In this document: positions 54,683-64,000 of the stretch, piece after piece
Position numbering within the stretch: position 1 is the first letter of the stretch
How the letters are laid out: each line of letters begins with the position of its first letter
DNA from: an uncultured Eubacterium sp.
GTDB lineage: Bacteria; Bacillota; Clostridia; Lachnospirales; Lachnospiraceae
Direction: 5' to 3'
Assembly (NCBI GenBank): GCA_910584245.1
Contig: CAJTZF010000001.1
Location: forward strand, 1-64,000
DNA length: 64,000 nucleotides
Made by a program: the position numbers and the translations under genes
Notes under the pieces: model-generated
Databases searched by the model: none
Seen by the model: only the letters and a program-made list of their open reading frames with translations
What the model was told of the DNA's origin: nothing

Positions 54683-57466
54683 TTATCTGCCTGCTTTGTC
54701 AGCCTGCTCAATACGATGTACAATTGACTCCACCGTTGACTCATGGAATAGATCCCCCAAATCCAGTTCCACCTCAAATTCGTTATAAATCTGCGATATG
54801 AGGTTCAATACATTTAAGGAATTCCCTCCAATATCCATAAAGCTGTCTTTAACATCAATGTTATCAATGTTAAGAATTTCTTTCCAAATCTCAATAATCC
54901 GAGCCTGAATTGGATTCCCGCATCTGGCAGCCTTGACTTCTTCCTTCTTCTGTTTTGCCAGATTTGCATAATCAACCTTTCCGTTCAACGTAAGCGGTAT
55001 CTCCTCCAGCCGTGTTATTTCAGCCGGAACCATATATTCCGGTAATTCCTCAATTAAATAATTCCTGATGTCCTCTTCCTTTATTTCCTCCTCAGATACA
55101 TAGTAAGCTTTCAGCACTTGATTTCCATATGGAATATTAAGATAATCTGTTTTATACCCTATCTTTTTCAAAATGATATTGACTTTATTGATATCAATAT
55201 CACCATAATGAAACTCTTCTTTTTGATAGTTTGATGATAAACGTTTCTCCCAACAATCCTTTGAAGTGTAATTATCGTATCCATACATCCGTCGCTGCAA
55301 ATAAATGCCTACGTCGTTAATCAGGCAATTGGTAGAACACTTTCCCGTATCTTCGGGTATTACCCAAAAAGGACACTCTTTTTTCAAATAATCATAAACA
55401 TCCTGCTTACTAACATCATAGTAACGATAAAAATCCAGAAAAGTAACTGATTTTAGCATATTCTCCGCTGTTCTATACATTTCATCCATGTTCTCAGTCA
55501 CATAATCTGTCTTACAAAAATAAAACAATCTGTGCTGCTCTATTGTCTTTTCAACCTCTTCCTGATCAAAACAGTTCTGCCTATAAATACTTTCCAGACG
55601 AAGATCAAAAATCTGTCCGCGGCTAAACCCCGTTACAATATATTTTATCCCCTTCTCAAACGCCAACTTCAAGCTACGATAACTGAGCACTTTGAAACAA
55701 CCGTTGCAGACACTACATTCCTTTTTAATGCCTGAAAGAAAAATATCATTCATGTTTTCTTGTTTATCAATCACATAATCTACTTGAAATTGTTCAAAAG
55801 AGTGGATAATATTTTTATATGCCTGTTCAGAGGTATATCCATTGTCAAAAAAATACGCCAAAACATTCAGCCCCATATGCAGTAATTTACTGAGCACATA
55901 GGTACTGTCTTTGCCTCCGCTATATAATAACAGACAGTCATAATCCCCTCCCTTCCTTTCCCCCGCATCCATAAAAACCGTTTCAAAATCAGCAGGGGTT
56001 TTAAAATATTGATTTATCTCTACATGTCTTTTTTCATACATATGACATAGATTGCATATCCCTTCTGAATCAATTTCTACATTTGGGAAATTAGAAGGAA
56101 TTCCGCATTTTATACAAGAATCCCGGCCCTCATCTCCTAATGTCAAGGTATGATAATCTACAACGCAGTCCTTTATCCCTGGAAAACTCTGGACTTTTCT
56201 TTCTATCTCACCAACTTCTACGCGGTTACCCATAATTTTAATCTGTTGGTCCTTTCTTCCGGTGAATACAATATTTCCATCCGGTAACCGCTTTCCAAAG
56301 TCGCCTGTTTTATAGATGATATCCTTTTCCCTGGTGAATGGATTCTGAATAAACCGAATCCGGTTCTGCTCATCGTTCCGATAATACCCCTTTGTCATAT
56401 AAGGGGTTTTTATATGTATTTCGCCGACATTGCCCATATTGCCGTCTTCATCAATCAATATAACTTCGCAATCCTTAATAGGCTTACCTATTGGTATCTC
56501 ATCTTTTTTACAATCCTCTTTATGGATATAGTAAAACAATTTGGCAAGAGTTGTCTCAGTGGGACCATAAAGATTGACCAGTTGAATTCTTTCATCAAAG
56601 ATATCATACCAGTACTTTAACGACCAAGGCGTTACTTTTTCTCCTGCCAATAATACATACTTTAGTGCTATAAAATCCTTAGAAGTCAAAAGACCAGAAT
56701 TCAACACATGAAAAACACTCGGCGTACAGTGTAGTATTTGAATTCCTGTCTGGTTCATCCACCCCCTCAAATTATTTGCCAATACATGATCACGATGCGA
56801 TGGTATGCACACGGTCCCGCCTGACAGCAGAGGTACAAAAACATCTCTCAAATAAGGGTCATGGCAGGGGGAGGTGAGCAGGCTGACTTTCGTACCAACC
56901 GTAACATGAAGCTTATCAATCTCCCATTGGATAAAATGCAACAGGGACTTATTCCCTCCGACAACTGCGTTAGGCTGGCCTGTAGTTCCTGATGTAAAAT
57001 AAATATATAATTTATCATTTGGATGATAGCTTTCCTCTGAAACATCAAAACCCAGACTGTACTCTTCTTTTAGCAGTTCCTCTACGTCAAGGATATCCGC
57101 CCTGTAATTCTTTCTATCCCATATTTTCGTCTTCTCCTGATCAGATATCACAAGCTGCACATCCGCATTATCCAATATTTGAATTACACGGCTTAGCTTG
57201 TATCCTGTATCCAACGGAACAAATACGCAACCTGCTCTCATTATCCCGAGCATAGCATAAATAATATGAACCTTATTATCCATATACACCCCGATATGAC
57301 TCTGCCTCTCAATGCCTGCCGCTTTTATTCCACAGGCTATTGTATCCGCAGCCTGATACAGTTCTTTATAAGAAATATGTTCTTCCTCACAGATAAGTGC
57401 AATATGTTCCGGATATTTCCTTAGTATGTCAAGCATATACTTCTGAATTATTTCTTCCCTATACAT
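54683..57466 (-). CDS. NRPS A-T protein with an embedded PP-loop (AANH/WbpG-like) domain
   Basis: 927 residues. Adenylation motifs run normally to A8 (YFTSGTTGQPN near 157; NLYGPTETT; YKTGDFGK; GRKDQQIKIMGNRVEVGEIE near 403-422). From about 448 to 775 a different domain is inserted: a zinc-type pair (CIKCG... CNLCHMY), the N-type ATP-pyrophosphatase loop LLLYSGGKDSTYVL (about 513-526), and further cysteines (CSVCNGC). The A domain resumes and ends with LTLNGKVDYANL; a carrier (FMDIGGNSLNVL) closes the protein. The insert resembles N-acetyl-sugar amidotransferases and thioamide synthetases. It may put N or S on the loaded acid. The A pocket (D-P-R-H-L-A-L-L-A-K by hand) is not assigned. Confidence 0.88.
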   Translation of the reverse strand: MYREEIIQKYMLDILRKYPEHIALICEEEHISYKELYQAADTIACGIKAAGIERQSHIGVYMDNKVHIIYAMLGIMRAGCVFVPLDTGYKLSRVIQILDNADVQLVISDQEKTKIWDRKNYRADILDVEELLKEEYSLGFDVSEESYHPNDKLYIYFTSGTTGQPNAVVGGNKSLLHFIQWEIDKLHVTVGTKVSLLTSPCHDPYLRDVFVPLLSGGTVCIPSHRDHVLANNLRGWMNQTGIQILHCTPSVFHVLNSGLLTSKDFIALKYVLLAGEKVTPWSLKYWYDIFDERIQLVNLYGPTETTLAKLFYYIHKEDCKKDEIPIGKPIKDCEVILIDEDGNMGNVGEIHIKTPYMTKGYYRNDEQNRIRFIQNPFTREKDIIYKTGDFGKRLPDGNIVFTGRKDQQIKIMGNRVEVGEIERKVQSFPGIKDCVVDYHTLTLGDEGRDSCIKCGIPSNFPNVEIDSEGICNLCHMYEKRHVEINQYFKTPADFETVFMDAGERKGGDYDCLLLYSGGKDSTYVLSKLLHMGLNVLAYFFDNGYTSEQAYKNIIHSFEQFQVDYVIDKQENMNDIFLSGIKKECSVCNGCFKVLSYRSLKLAFEKGIKYIVTGFSRGQIFDLRLESIYRQNCFDQEEVEKTIEQHRLFYFCKTDYVTENMDEMYRTAENMLKSVTFLDFYRYYDVSKQDVYDYLKKECPFWVIPEDTGKCSTNCLINDVGIYLQRRMYGYDNYTSKDCWEKRLSSNYQKEEFHYGDIDINKVNIILKKIGYKTDYLNIPYGNQVLKAYYVSEEEIKEEDIRNYLIEELPEYMVPAEITRLEEIPLTLNGKVDYANLAKQKKEEVKAARCGNPIQARIIEIWKEILNIDNIDVKDSFMDIGGNSLNVLNLISQIYNEFEVELDLGDLFHESTVESIVHRIEQADKAGR

Positions 57467-57481
57467 ATTTCTTCCTTTCTA

Positions 57482-58699
57482 TTAATTATCTATCCAGCAT
57501 CTGCGATTTTCCAGTGCTGGTTTCCCTTTTTCTGCCGACAACCGTTTTCTTTTTCTGACAGGCACTCTTGCTTTTTCCAGAATTACGCCGGTATTTCCAC
57601 CACTCTTTCCAAAATGTGCAAGCAGACACATCTCCTTATCGTCTGTAGAATAAAATTCATTCCTCTGACTGTCATGGGAAAGGAGAGCTTTAATTAGTCC
57701 CATTAATCCAGATGAAACTTCCAGGTTTGCAATATCATCTGACAATACATCTATCACAGGAACTTCATTTTTTAGATTTTGGCTTTTATTTAGTAACCTT
57801 TTCAAAACCTCCTGCTCTCTTGTATCCGCTGTTCCGGATAATTCAACAAGAGTGATCTGTCCTGCCCTGTCTCCCGCCATCCGCAGACAATCAGCCAGCA
57901 GATTTTCCTTTTGCAGCAGAGAGTCATGTAGCGATCCCCTATTCGATACGCAGCATTTAATAACGCCAAATATGGGATCCCTATCCCTTATCGCATGTGA
58001 TAAGGATTTTAAAACCACCACTGCTACACACTCTCCCTTGGGCTTCCACTCATATATTCCTCCCCTGTCTTGATCCTCAAAGGGAAGTATATATAAATCA
58101 ATTCCACCAGCCACAGCAATATCTGCTTCCCCACTGCTTATAGAGCCGCAAGCCGACTGCAAAGCTAAGACGGAAGAGGAATCCCCGGAATCTATTAACT
58201 GACAATTCCCCCTCCAGTCAAAGGTATAGGATATCCTTCCCGCTATCGCTGCCGGTAAGTTTCCTGGCAACGCAAAGGAGAGCATATCCGAATCATAAGC
58301 TTTTACCAATTCCAAATAGTCATGATTTTCTCTATACCCTATAAAAACAGCAGTATTTGAACCTTTCTTTATATCCATTCCCGAATCTGCAAAAGCATGA
58401 TAAACGGTTTCTAACATCAGTCTTTGATTGGGATCCATATAAGCGGCTTCTTTTGGTGAAATATGGAATGCAGCATAATCAAACAGATCAATATCTTTTA
58501 AAAAATAATGCTTTTCACCTGGCATTTGTCCAACATTTTTATGAATTATTTTTAAATAATTACATATATCTTTCAGCCGTCTTCCCTCCAGGTTCTGACA
58601 CAGGTTTTCCCTTTTCTGCAACTTCAGATCATACTCTTGAAATGAAGAACAGTCCGCTATCTTTAACCCGATTCCCACAATTGCAATATCATCTCTCAT
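57482..58699 (-). CDS. Ketosynthase-like protein lacking all three catalytic residues
   Basis: About 405 residues of KS fold: IAIVGIGLKIADCSS at the start, FDYAAFHISPKEAAYMDPNQRLMLE, and AIAGRISYTFDWRG. At the active site DxACSSS reads IDSGDSSSVLAL, so Cys is Asp. The first His (HGTGT) reads SGTADT. The second (NxGHLE) reads IANLEVSSG. So Cys-His-His is Asp-Ser-Asn. The protein stops soon after the third motif but has a complete frame and ribosome site (GGTGG before ATG 58699). It may be a scaffold or docking partner for the free AT, or a decarboxylation-like KS0. Confidence 0.82.
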   Translation of the reverse strand: MRDDIAIVGIGLKIADCSSFQEYDLKLQKRENLCQNLEGRRLKDICNYLKIIHKNVGQMPGEKHYFLKDIDLFDYAAFHISPKEAAYMDPNQRLMLETVYHAFADSGMDIKKGSNTAVFIGYRENHDYLELVKAYDSDMLSFALPGNLPAAIAGRISYTFDWRGNCQLIDSGDSSSVLALQSACGSISSGEADIAVAGGIDLYILPFEDQDRGGIYEWKPKGECVAVVVLKSLSHAIRDRDPIFGVIKCCVSNRGSLHDSLLQKENLLADCLRMAGDRAGQITLVELSGTADTREQEVLKRLLNKSQNLKNEVPVIDVLSDDIANLEVSSGLMGLIKALLSHDSQRNEFYSTDDKEMCLLAHFGKSGGNTGVILEKARVPVRKRKRLSAEKGKPALENRRCWIDN

Positions 58700-58714
58700 A
58701 ATCATCCACCTTTC

Positions 58715-59902
58715 CTATTTCTGATACGCTTCCAGCTCCTCCCGATATTGCTTTCGTACCGACTCTGGTACCTCTTTTAAATCAAGTATCTCCTGCAGCA
58801 GCTTCTCCGCCCTTTCAATGGCATTTCTGTCATTTTGAATTGCTTCTAATTCTCTGTATTTTCTAATTATCTTTTCATCATAATCTTTTTTATTGTTTGA
58901 ATAGTTTCTGGTTCCAACAACAATTTTAATATATTCCTTTATCCGGTCACGTTGCCGACTGTCATTCACACCGGACGATTCTGATAAATTCCAGTCTTGA
59001 TTTACTCCATAAGCATATACCTTGCACTCTGGAATAATTTCTTGCACCATTTTAGTAAGATAATGATGGGCTCCCATCTCCACTACAGTGCCGACACCAT
59101 TCCGTTGCATATACTGCTGGCTCTGGCACCACATAACCGGACTTACCAGATGTTTAGTGAGCGTTTTTATAATTTCTTCCTTCCTAAAAGGATAAGGCAT
59201 TCCATCAACATTTGCAATCACTGCAACACTGCCTTCTTGAAACGATATTGACGACAATAATGTCTCCATTTCTTTGACAACGGGCTGCATCAGAGGAGAA
59301 TGAAAAGGAGGCATCATAATCATAGGACTTATCTGCGCCCCCGCTTCTATTACCATATCTTCTAGCTTCATAACTGCCTGGGAACAACCGGAAACTACGA
59401 CCTGTGTTTCCTCGTTATAACAGGCAATATAGACATTTTCTCCCTCCTGCAACAAATACTGGCAATATTTAAGAACCGCATCGGCATCTAAGCCATCAAT
59501 TACTGTCATCGTCCCATGTTCTCCCAGTGAATACTTCAAACAAAGACTGGCACGCTTTTCAACAAGCCGAACTGCATCGGCAAAATTTAAAATCCCAGAA
59601 CAAACCAATGCTGCATATTCACCCAGACTGTGTCCTGCCATATAATCAGGTTTGATTTCCGTCACTTCCTCAAACACCCGGTAAGAGGCAACACCATACG
59701 TAATAATTGCCGGAAACAATGTGGTAATCCTATTCAACTCACTAATTCTTCCTCCATAACAAATCTGGCGCAATGGGATACCCAATACTTCTTCCGCTTC
59801 TTCATACACCTGCTCTGCTATCTTAAACTGCTGGCATAAAGACTTTCCCATTCCAATAAACTGTGAGCCCTGTCCCGGAAATACAACAGCAATCTTATTC
59901 AT
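58715..59902 (-). CDS. Free-standing acyltransferase (trans-AT)
   Basis: 395 residues: IAVVFPGQGSQFIGMG, catalytic AGHSLGEYAAL, and the specificity motif region MMPPFHSPLM, where malonyl ATs usually have HAFH. About 100 residues beyond the AT core form a charged coiled-coil-like tail. It should load extender units onto carriers in trans, possibly the unusual hydroxymalonyl-type unit. It overlaps the preceding methyltransferase gene by 8 bases. Confidence 0.85.
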   Translation of the reverse strand: MNKIAVVFPGQGSQFIGMGKSLCQQFKIAEQVYEEAEEVLGIPLRQICYGGRISELNRITTLFPAIITYGVASYRVFEEVTEIKPDYMAGHSLGEYAALVCSGILNFADAVRLVEKRASLCLKYSLGEHGTMTVIDGLDADAVLKYCQYLLQEGENVYIACYNEETQVVVSGCSQAVMKLEDMVIEAGAQISPMIMMPPFHSPLMQPVVKEMETLLSSISFQEGSVAVIANVDGMPYPFRKEEIIKTLTKHLVSPVMWCQSQQYMQRNGVGTVVEMGAHHYLTKMVQEIIPECKVYAYGVNQDWNLSESSGVNDSRQRDRIKEYIKIVVGTRNYSNNKKDYDEKIIRKYRELEAIQNDRNAIERAEKLLQEILDLKEVPESVRKQYREELEAYQK

Positions 59903-60875
59903 ATCCCTTTCCTCCTGTCCGTTTCCTGAAATGATATATCCGGTATGTTTTTCTGCCAGATTTCATGCTATTATAAATCTTACTGCCCGGCATTCCGATA
60001 AAATCTTCTAACTCCTCTTTCCTGGCAAATATTTCTGCTTCTTTATATGCTAATATTTTTTTTCTATATTCCTGATAGCAGGATAATAATACATTCATAG
60101 TAATATCCGTATAACGTATCTGTTCCATGCCCAAACTTTGCAGATACTTTATATTTGAATCAAAAATTGAATTTTCCATTACATCGGCATATAAAAAAAA
60201 GCCTCCTGTCCTCAATACTCTATGGACATTGTGATAGAAGCTTTCTATATCTGTGTATGCACTGGACGATTCAATATTTACAATAACATCAAAACTGTTA
60301 TCAGCAAATGGCATTTTTTCTGCATCTGCAACCGCAAAGCTAATATTTGAGCCGGCAAGAGATGATTGGCAGAATTTGATATTTGCCATACACAAATCTA
60401 TCCCCGTTGAGATTCTCGTTTCATAATACTGATGAATTGTATATAAATTTCCACCTCTTCCACATCCCACCTCCAACAAATCCTTGCCATTAAAATTATA
60501 ATCGCCTGTGGTCTCCAAAAATAATTTAACAGAATTCTTGTTAATTGCAGTTAATGGTACATCACGCACCGCATATTGAGGACTGCCATCTGATACATAG
60601 CCCAAATTCAAAAAATATACATTGTCCTGTATCCCCGATTGTTCAATACATTTTGCTACATGACTATACCCGTCTTTTACCTCCTGCTTGTGAATAGTAA
60701 TCGTGTAGTCAATGCCCTTATCCCCATATTGCCCTTCTGCTTCTTCTAATAATAAAATCGGAATCCCATCTCTTACCAGATAGTTTAACCCACATGGTAC
60801 ACAGGCGACATGCTCACCTAAATGAATCAAACTGCCCCTGCAATTCGGGCACCTAAATATAGTATTATTAGTCAA
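59895..60875 (-). CDS. Class I methyltransferase with N-terminal zinc ribbon
   Basis: 326 residues. The N-terminus has two Cys pairs (CPNCRG, CVPCG) of the Trm112-like zinc type followed by RDGIPILL. The SAM domain has LLEVGCGRGGNL, FAVADAEKMPFADNSFDVI and a later VLRTGGFFLYADV. It is related to small-molecule methyltransferases. Start TTG 60875 behind GGGTAG. Its target may be the polyketide portion made by the adjacent PKS. Confidence 0.82.
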   Translation of the reverse strand: MTNNTIFRCPNCRGSLIHLGEHVACVPCGLNYLVRDGIPILLLEEAEGQYGDKGIDYTITIHKQEVKDGYSHVAKCIEQSGIQDNVYFLNLGYVSDGSPQYAVRDVPLTAINKNSVKLFLETTGDYNFNGKDLLEVGCGRGGNLYTIHQYYETRISTGIDLCMANIKFCQSSLAGSNISFAVADAEKMPFADNSFDVIVNIESSSAYTDIESFYHNVHRVLRTGGFFLYADVMENSIFDSNIKYLQSLGMEQIRYTDITMNVLLSCYQEYRKKILAYKEAEIFARKEELEDFIGMPGSKIYNSMKSGRKTYRIYHFRKRTGGKGYE

Positions 60876-60938
60876 TTTTATTCTACCCTACACCACAATT
60901 CATCTTGCAACACAAAACCTGTGGTATTCCTTTCTTTC

Positions 60939-63900
60939 TTAATTTGATCCGCTAATCCCCACTATATTTTCCGTCAGCTTTTGTACTGTTATAGATGGAT
61001 TTCTAAGTACTTTTTGAATCAGGCTGAGGAATTCCTCGATAAAGGTTTCCATTGTAGTTCTTGCAAATTTGGCAGTACTGTAGGTTAGATCAAAAATCAA
61101 CTGGCTGTCTCTCTCATAAAACTCTAACAGTATGTCCTGATTTGAGGCTTTATATGGATAATCACATAATTTTAGCTTAAATTCCTTTGTAAATTCCATA
61201 TCTTCAAATAGAAGCTTGTGCATTTGAAAGGATATGTTCACCTCGAGCAAATATCCATATTTTTTCTGCACCACTTCTACCAATTTATCATATGGATACT
61301 TTTGATGTTCGTAAGCAGCAATAATCTTTTCTTTTACCGCCAACATAAGCTCATGAAAAGACAAACTTTTGTCAACAAAGGTCCGGAGAGGCAGTACATT
61401 TACAAACATACCTACCGTATTGTCAAAGTGCATATAATGGCGTCCTGTTGTAGTAACTCCTGTCACAACATCCTGGCTGTTTATATGCTTTGATAACAAT
61501 ACTTGAAAAACAGCCATAAGATACCAGTAACTCATAGCATTGTAGTTCTTTGCATATTCTTTTATTTGACAGGAAATATCTTTTGGTAACTGAAAATGTA
61601 TACGGTCCCCTTCCGATGGGTTCTTCCCTGTTCCATCATACATGGACTCCAGCCTTTGGCTGGACAGTCTGTCAGCAAACACCTGTAGCCAGTAATTTTC
61701 TTCTCTTTGATATCCCCCGGCTTGGAATTCCCTCTGTTGCAATAAGGCAAATTCTTTATATTGGGCATATTCCTCCGATAGTTTCTCTCCCTGATAAAGT
61801 GCCGTTAATTCTCTCACAATAATTCCCATAGTGATTTCATCGGAAATAATATGATGCAAACTAAACAGAAAAAAAGACTTGTCTTCTACGGTCGTAACGA
61901 CCATAGCCCGCAACAGAGGTGGCTTTCCTAAATGAAAAGGTTCTGTCAGCAATGACAGGTAAGGGTTCAAATCAGAAACTCCGTCTACAAATTGTACGGA
62001 AAAATCTATTTTATCATGGATCTTCTGTACCACCTTTCCCTTCCTTAAATGAAAAGAGGTTCGCAAGGACTCATGCCGCCGGATCAGGTTTTTAAATGCA
62101 TCCTCTAACCTTTCTTTCCTCAATTTCCCTTTTGTTACCTCCATAACATAGCATATATTCCATCCGGAGACTGCATATTCCCTCTGACTTAATAAAAACA
62201 GTCTTTTCTGAGGAGATGAGACAGGATAATATTCCTCCGGACCACTCTCGGTCTTCTGAAAGATTGTTTTTTCCGATGATAAAATATATTTCTCTTGAAG
62301 GGTATGAAGAAATTGGTAAATTTCAGGATTATTCAAAAGGTCCGACACTACAGCATGAATTCCCAAGGCGTCATTTATATGGCTGATAACTTTCAACGCT
62401 ATTAGAGAATCACCTCCCGTCTCATAGAAATTATCCGCCAGGCTTATCTTTTCATATCCCAAATAACTGCACAAAATATAGATAATTTTTCTGTCTGTCT
62501 CATTGAGGCTGTCAGCTTCTTCTCCTGTAATTTGTATCTGCCTGACCTCCTGTTTCTTTTCGTCACCGCCCCTTTGTTCTTCATATCTGTTATTCTCTTC
62601 TAGTATCTCTAAAGAAAAACGAAAGGGAAGAATTTCTTTCATCTGAAACAACTTGGAGCCATAATTAAGTTTCCCTGCCAGCATATAACCGCCTGGCTGT
62701 GCTAATGCATCCTCTAACGCCCTAAGAATGCTTCTTGTATCCATTGACTGAAACAAATGCATTTCCTGATTAAATTCCGTATCATACTGTCTGATTGTCT
62801 TTTCATATGGCGCTAAACTTAATACCAAAATATTTTTATTTCTATTCTGTCCATAATCTGCAAGAGTGTCCAAAAACGCATTTGCAGCAATATATCCTGA
62901 CGAATTTACTCCCCCTGTAACGGAGATAGGTGAAGAAAGTACCATGAAGAAATCATAAGTGAAGCGATTCGCTGCTTCTAGCATATTGCAGGTTCCGGTT
63001 ATCTTTGAAGCAATACTGTTATGCAGCATAATATCGTTTCCCATACTGATTGATATCCCATTCTTTCCTACGCCGACACCTGTACACTGAAAAATACCAT
63101 TTATTTTCCCGAACTTACTTACACAATCCTTTATTATTTCATCTACACGTCCGAGATGTGTAATATCGCCAGAATAGAGATGTATTCTACTCCCTAGTTT
63201 TTCTATTTCAAAGAGCCTTCGGATAACTTGGATATCTTTACTGTCATATTGCTCAGAATCCTGTAAAATACGTTCCCAATTACTCCGTTCCGGCAATGTC
63301 CTCCGGCTGATGATTGCAATGTGTTTTGCACCCCAATAAGAAATGGCATTGGCAATATTAATGCCAATATTACCAAGCCCGCCCGCTAAGAGATAGACTC
63401 CCTCCGCCTTAAATTCATACGGTCTGCCGTTATGTCCATGTCTTCTGTCAATAAATTGTATATACCGCTTCCCCTTACGATACACCGCCAAATAATCTTC
63501 GGAAACAGTACGCAGTTCCTTCCATATCGCATGAAAATCTTCATCTGTATCAATACACTTACAGGTAATAGTGTGATACCCTCCCTGTATTGCTTTCCCA
63601 AAACCAATAAACGCAGCATTACCACCCTCATAATTCTGTGCTCTGCCATCCACGGTAAAGGTATTTGATGTGACTATATTTAGCATACATTTTCCTATCT
63701 GCTGCCTTCCTAATACCTTGACAAAATTATATAGATACCGAAGTCCATCCGTTAAAACCTGGGAATTTTCTGTCAGCGTACTATTTTTGTTCCAATAACA
63801 GGCATCAAAAAGGAACGATACCGAATCGCCCACTGTGATATTATGGAACAGTTGCTCAAAATCCTTTTCTGATTGACCACACGAAAAGGAAGATTCATGA

Positions 63901-64000
63901 TATATTTTGAAAGAATCGGATAAATTTACCTCAATTACAAATACTCCTTTCTTTTTTAGGAATTCCGCCAACTGTTTTCCTATATCGCTTCCGTGCAGCA
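60939..64000 (-). CDS. PKS-NRPS hybrid protein, 3' part: KR-ACP-C (runs off right edge)
   Basis: The frame is open to the window edge beyond the TTG at 63971 (LHGSDIGKQLAEFL), so the N-terminus is outside. Visible domains: KR structural part, KR catalytic part (LLAGGLGNIGINIAN; Tyr in SSGYIAANAFLD; no LDD motif seen), carrier (NFYETGGDSLIAL), and a condensation domain (PVSSPQKRLFLL; FSLHHIISDEITM, HHxxxDG with Gly to Glu; VGMFVNVLPLRTF). A KS, and perhaps AT, should precede it upstream. The protein passes a beta-hydroxy polyketide to an amino acid. The C domain ends without an A domain, so its acceptor is on another protein. Confidence 0.88.
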   Translation of the reverse strand, partial: LHGSDIGKQLAEFLKKKGVFVIEVNLSDSFKIYHESSFSCGQSEKDFEQLFHNITVGDSVSFLFDACYWNKNSTLTENSQVLTDGLRYLYNFVKVLGRQQIGKCMLNIVTSNTFTVDGRAQNYEGGNAAFIGFGKAIQGGYHTITCKCIDTDEDFHAIWKELRTVSEDYLAVYRKGKRYIQFIDRRHGHNGRPYEFKAEGVYLLAGGLGNIGINIANAISYWGAKHIAIISRRTLPERSNWERILQDSEQYDSKDIQVIRRLFEIEKLGSRIHLYSGDITHLGRVDEIIKDCVSKFGKINGIFQCTGVGVGKNGISISMGNDIMLHNSIASKITGTCNMLEAANRFTYDFFMVLSSPISVTGGVNSSGYIAANAFLDTLADYGQNRNKNILVLSLAPYEKTIRQYDTEFNQEMHLFQSMDTRSILRALEDALAQPGGYMLAGKLNYGSKLFQMKEILPFRFSLEILEENNRYEEQRGGDEKKQEVRQIQITGEEADSLNETDRKIIYILCSYLGYEKISLADNFYETGGDSLIALKVISHINDALGIHAVVSDLLNNPEIYQFLHTLQEKYILSSEKTIFQKTESGPEEYYPVSSPQKRLFLLSQREYAVSGWNICYVMEVTKGKLRKERLEDAFKNLIRRHESLRTSFHLRKGKVVQKIHDKIDFSVQFVDGVSDLNPYLSLLTEPFHLGKPPLLRAMVVTTVEDKSFFLFSLHHIISDEITMGIIVRELTALYQGEKLSEEYAQYKEFALLQQREFQAGGYQREENYWLQVFADRLSSQRLESMYDGTGKNPSEGDRIHFQLPKDISCQIKEYAKNYNAMSYWYLMAVFQVLLSKHINSQDVVTGVTTTGRHYMHFDNTVGMFVNVLPLRTFVDKSLSFHELMLAVKEKIIAAYEHQKYPYDKLVEVVQKKYGYLLEVNISFQMHKLLFEDMEFTKEFKLKLCDYPYKASNQDILLEFYERDSQLIFDLTYSTAKFARTTMETFIEEFLSLIQKVLRNPSITVQKLTENIVGISGSN

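Noticed and set aside
1..64000. CRISPR array, tRNA or rRNA genes
   Set aside because: I saw no regularly spaced direct repeats and no recognisable structural RNA sequence, though a dedicated RNA search was not possible.

Overview
The window looks like part of a chromosome from an obligately anaerobic, low-GC Gram-positive bacterium, probably a Clostridia/Lachnospiraceae-type organism. The evidence is the strong A+T bias, purine-rich GGAGG-type ribosome sites, a Rpn/PD-(D/E)XK 'putative transposase' of the sort common in gut Clostridia, a LoaP/NusG-like antiterminator, and a toolbox that uses radical-SAM and U32-type enzymes where an aerobe would use oxygenases. No species is named from this.

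Layout. Bases 1-4,450 are a worn flank: a truncated membrane-protein gene, a Rpn-family gene with its own promoter and terminator, and two decayed insertion sequences (an IS3-family element and an IS4/IS5-type DDE element, both frameshifted). From 4,482 to the right edge essentially every gene lies on the minus strand with gaps mostly under 30 bases or with overlaps, so transcription runs from high to low coordinates. This is one very large biosynthetic gene cluster that continues past the right edge.

Reading in transcription order: a partial PKS-NRPS protein (KR-ACP-C), a methyltransferase, a free acyltransferase, a ketosynthase-like protein lacking all three catalytic residues, an adenylation protein interrupted by a PP-loop (AANH/WbpG-like) domain, a carrier protein, a glycosyltransferase, three alkaline-phosphatase-superfamily proteins (one degenerate), a carbamoyltransferase encoded as two genes in swapped order, an SDR, a carrier protein with BtrH-like acyltransferases, an ATP sulfurylase pair (CysD/CysN), a free acyl-adenylate ligase, a methyltransferase, three radical-SAM proteins, a PIG-L deacetylase, an NRPS module with half a C domain (C'-A-T), two asparagine-synthetase homologues, a free C domain, a U32-family protein and a fourth radical-SAM protein. 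Then come FkbJ/FkbK/FkbH-like genes, a fused D-asparaginyl-peptidase/ABC exporter, a Gfo/Idh/MocA dehydrogenase, FkbM- and CmoA-like methyltransferases, a second FkbJ-like carrier, an AHBA-synthase-like aminotransferase, a C-A-T-E NRPS predicted to load D-Asn, a 3-dehydroquinate dehydratase-HAD phosphatase fusion and a ROK kinase. LoaP, an XRE regulator and EtfB-acyl-CoA dehydrogenase-EtfA close the cluster.

How it may fit together (inference). (1) C-A(Asn)-T-E plus the ZmaM-like peptidase/exporter points to an N-acyl-D-asparagine prodrug scheme, as in colibactin, xenocoumacin and zwittermicin. (2) The aminotransferase, MocA-type dehydrogenase, ROK kinase and AroQ-HAD fusion match RifK, RifL, RifN and RifJ+RifM of the 3-amino-5-hydroxybenzoate (AHBA) pathway; RifG and RifH equivalents are not in the window. 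(3) FkbH/FkbK/FkbJ with an FkbI-like acyl-CoA dehydrogenase and its own ETF should make a hydroxymalonyl-ACP-type extender. (4) Carbamoyl, methyl, glycosyl and perhaps sulfur- or phosphorus-linked tailoring follows. Together these suggest an undescribed anaerobe-made PKS-NRPS product combining ansamycin-type building blocks with a D-Asn prodrug leader. The final structure cannot be read from this window.
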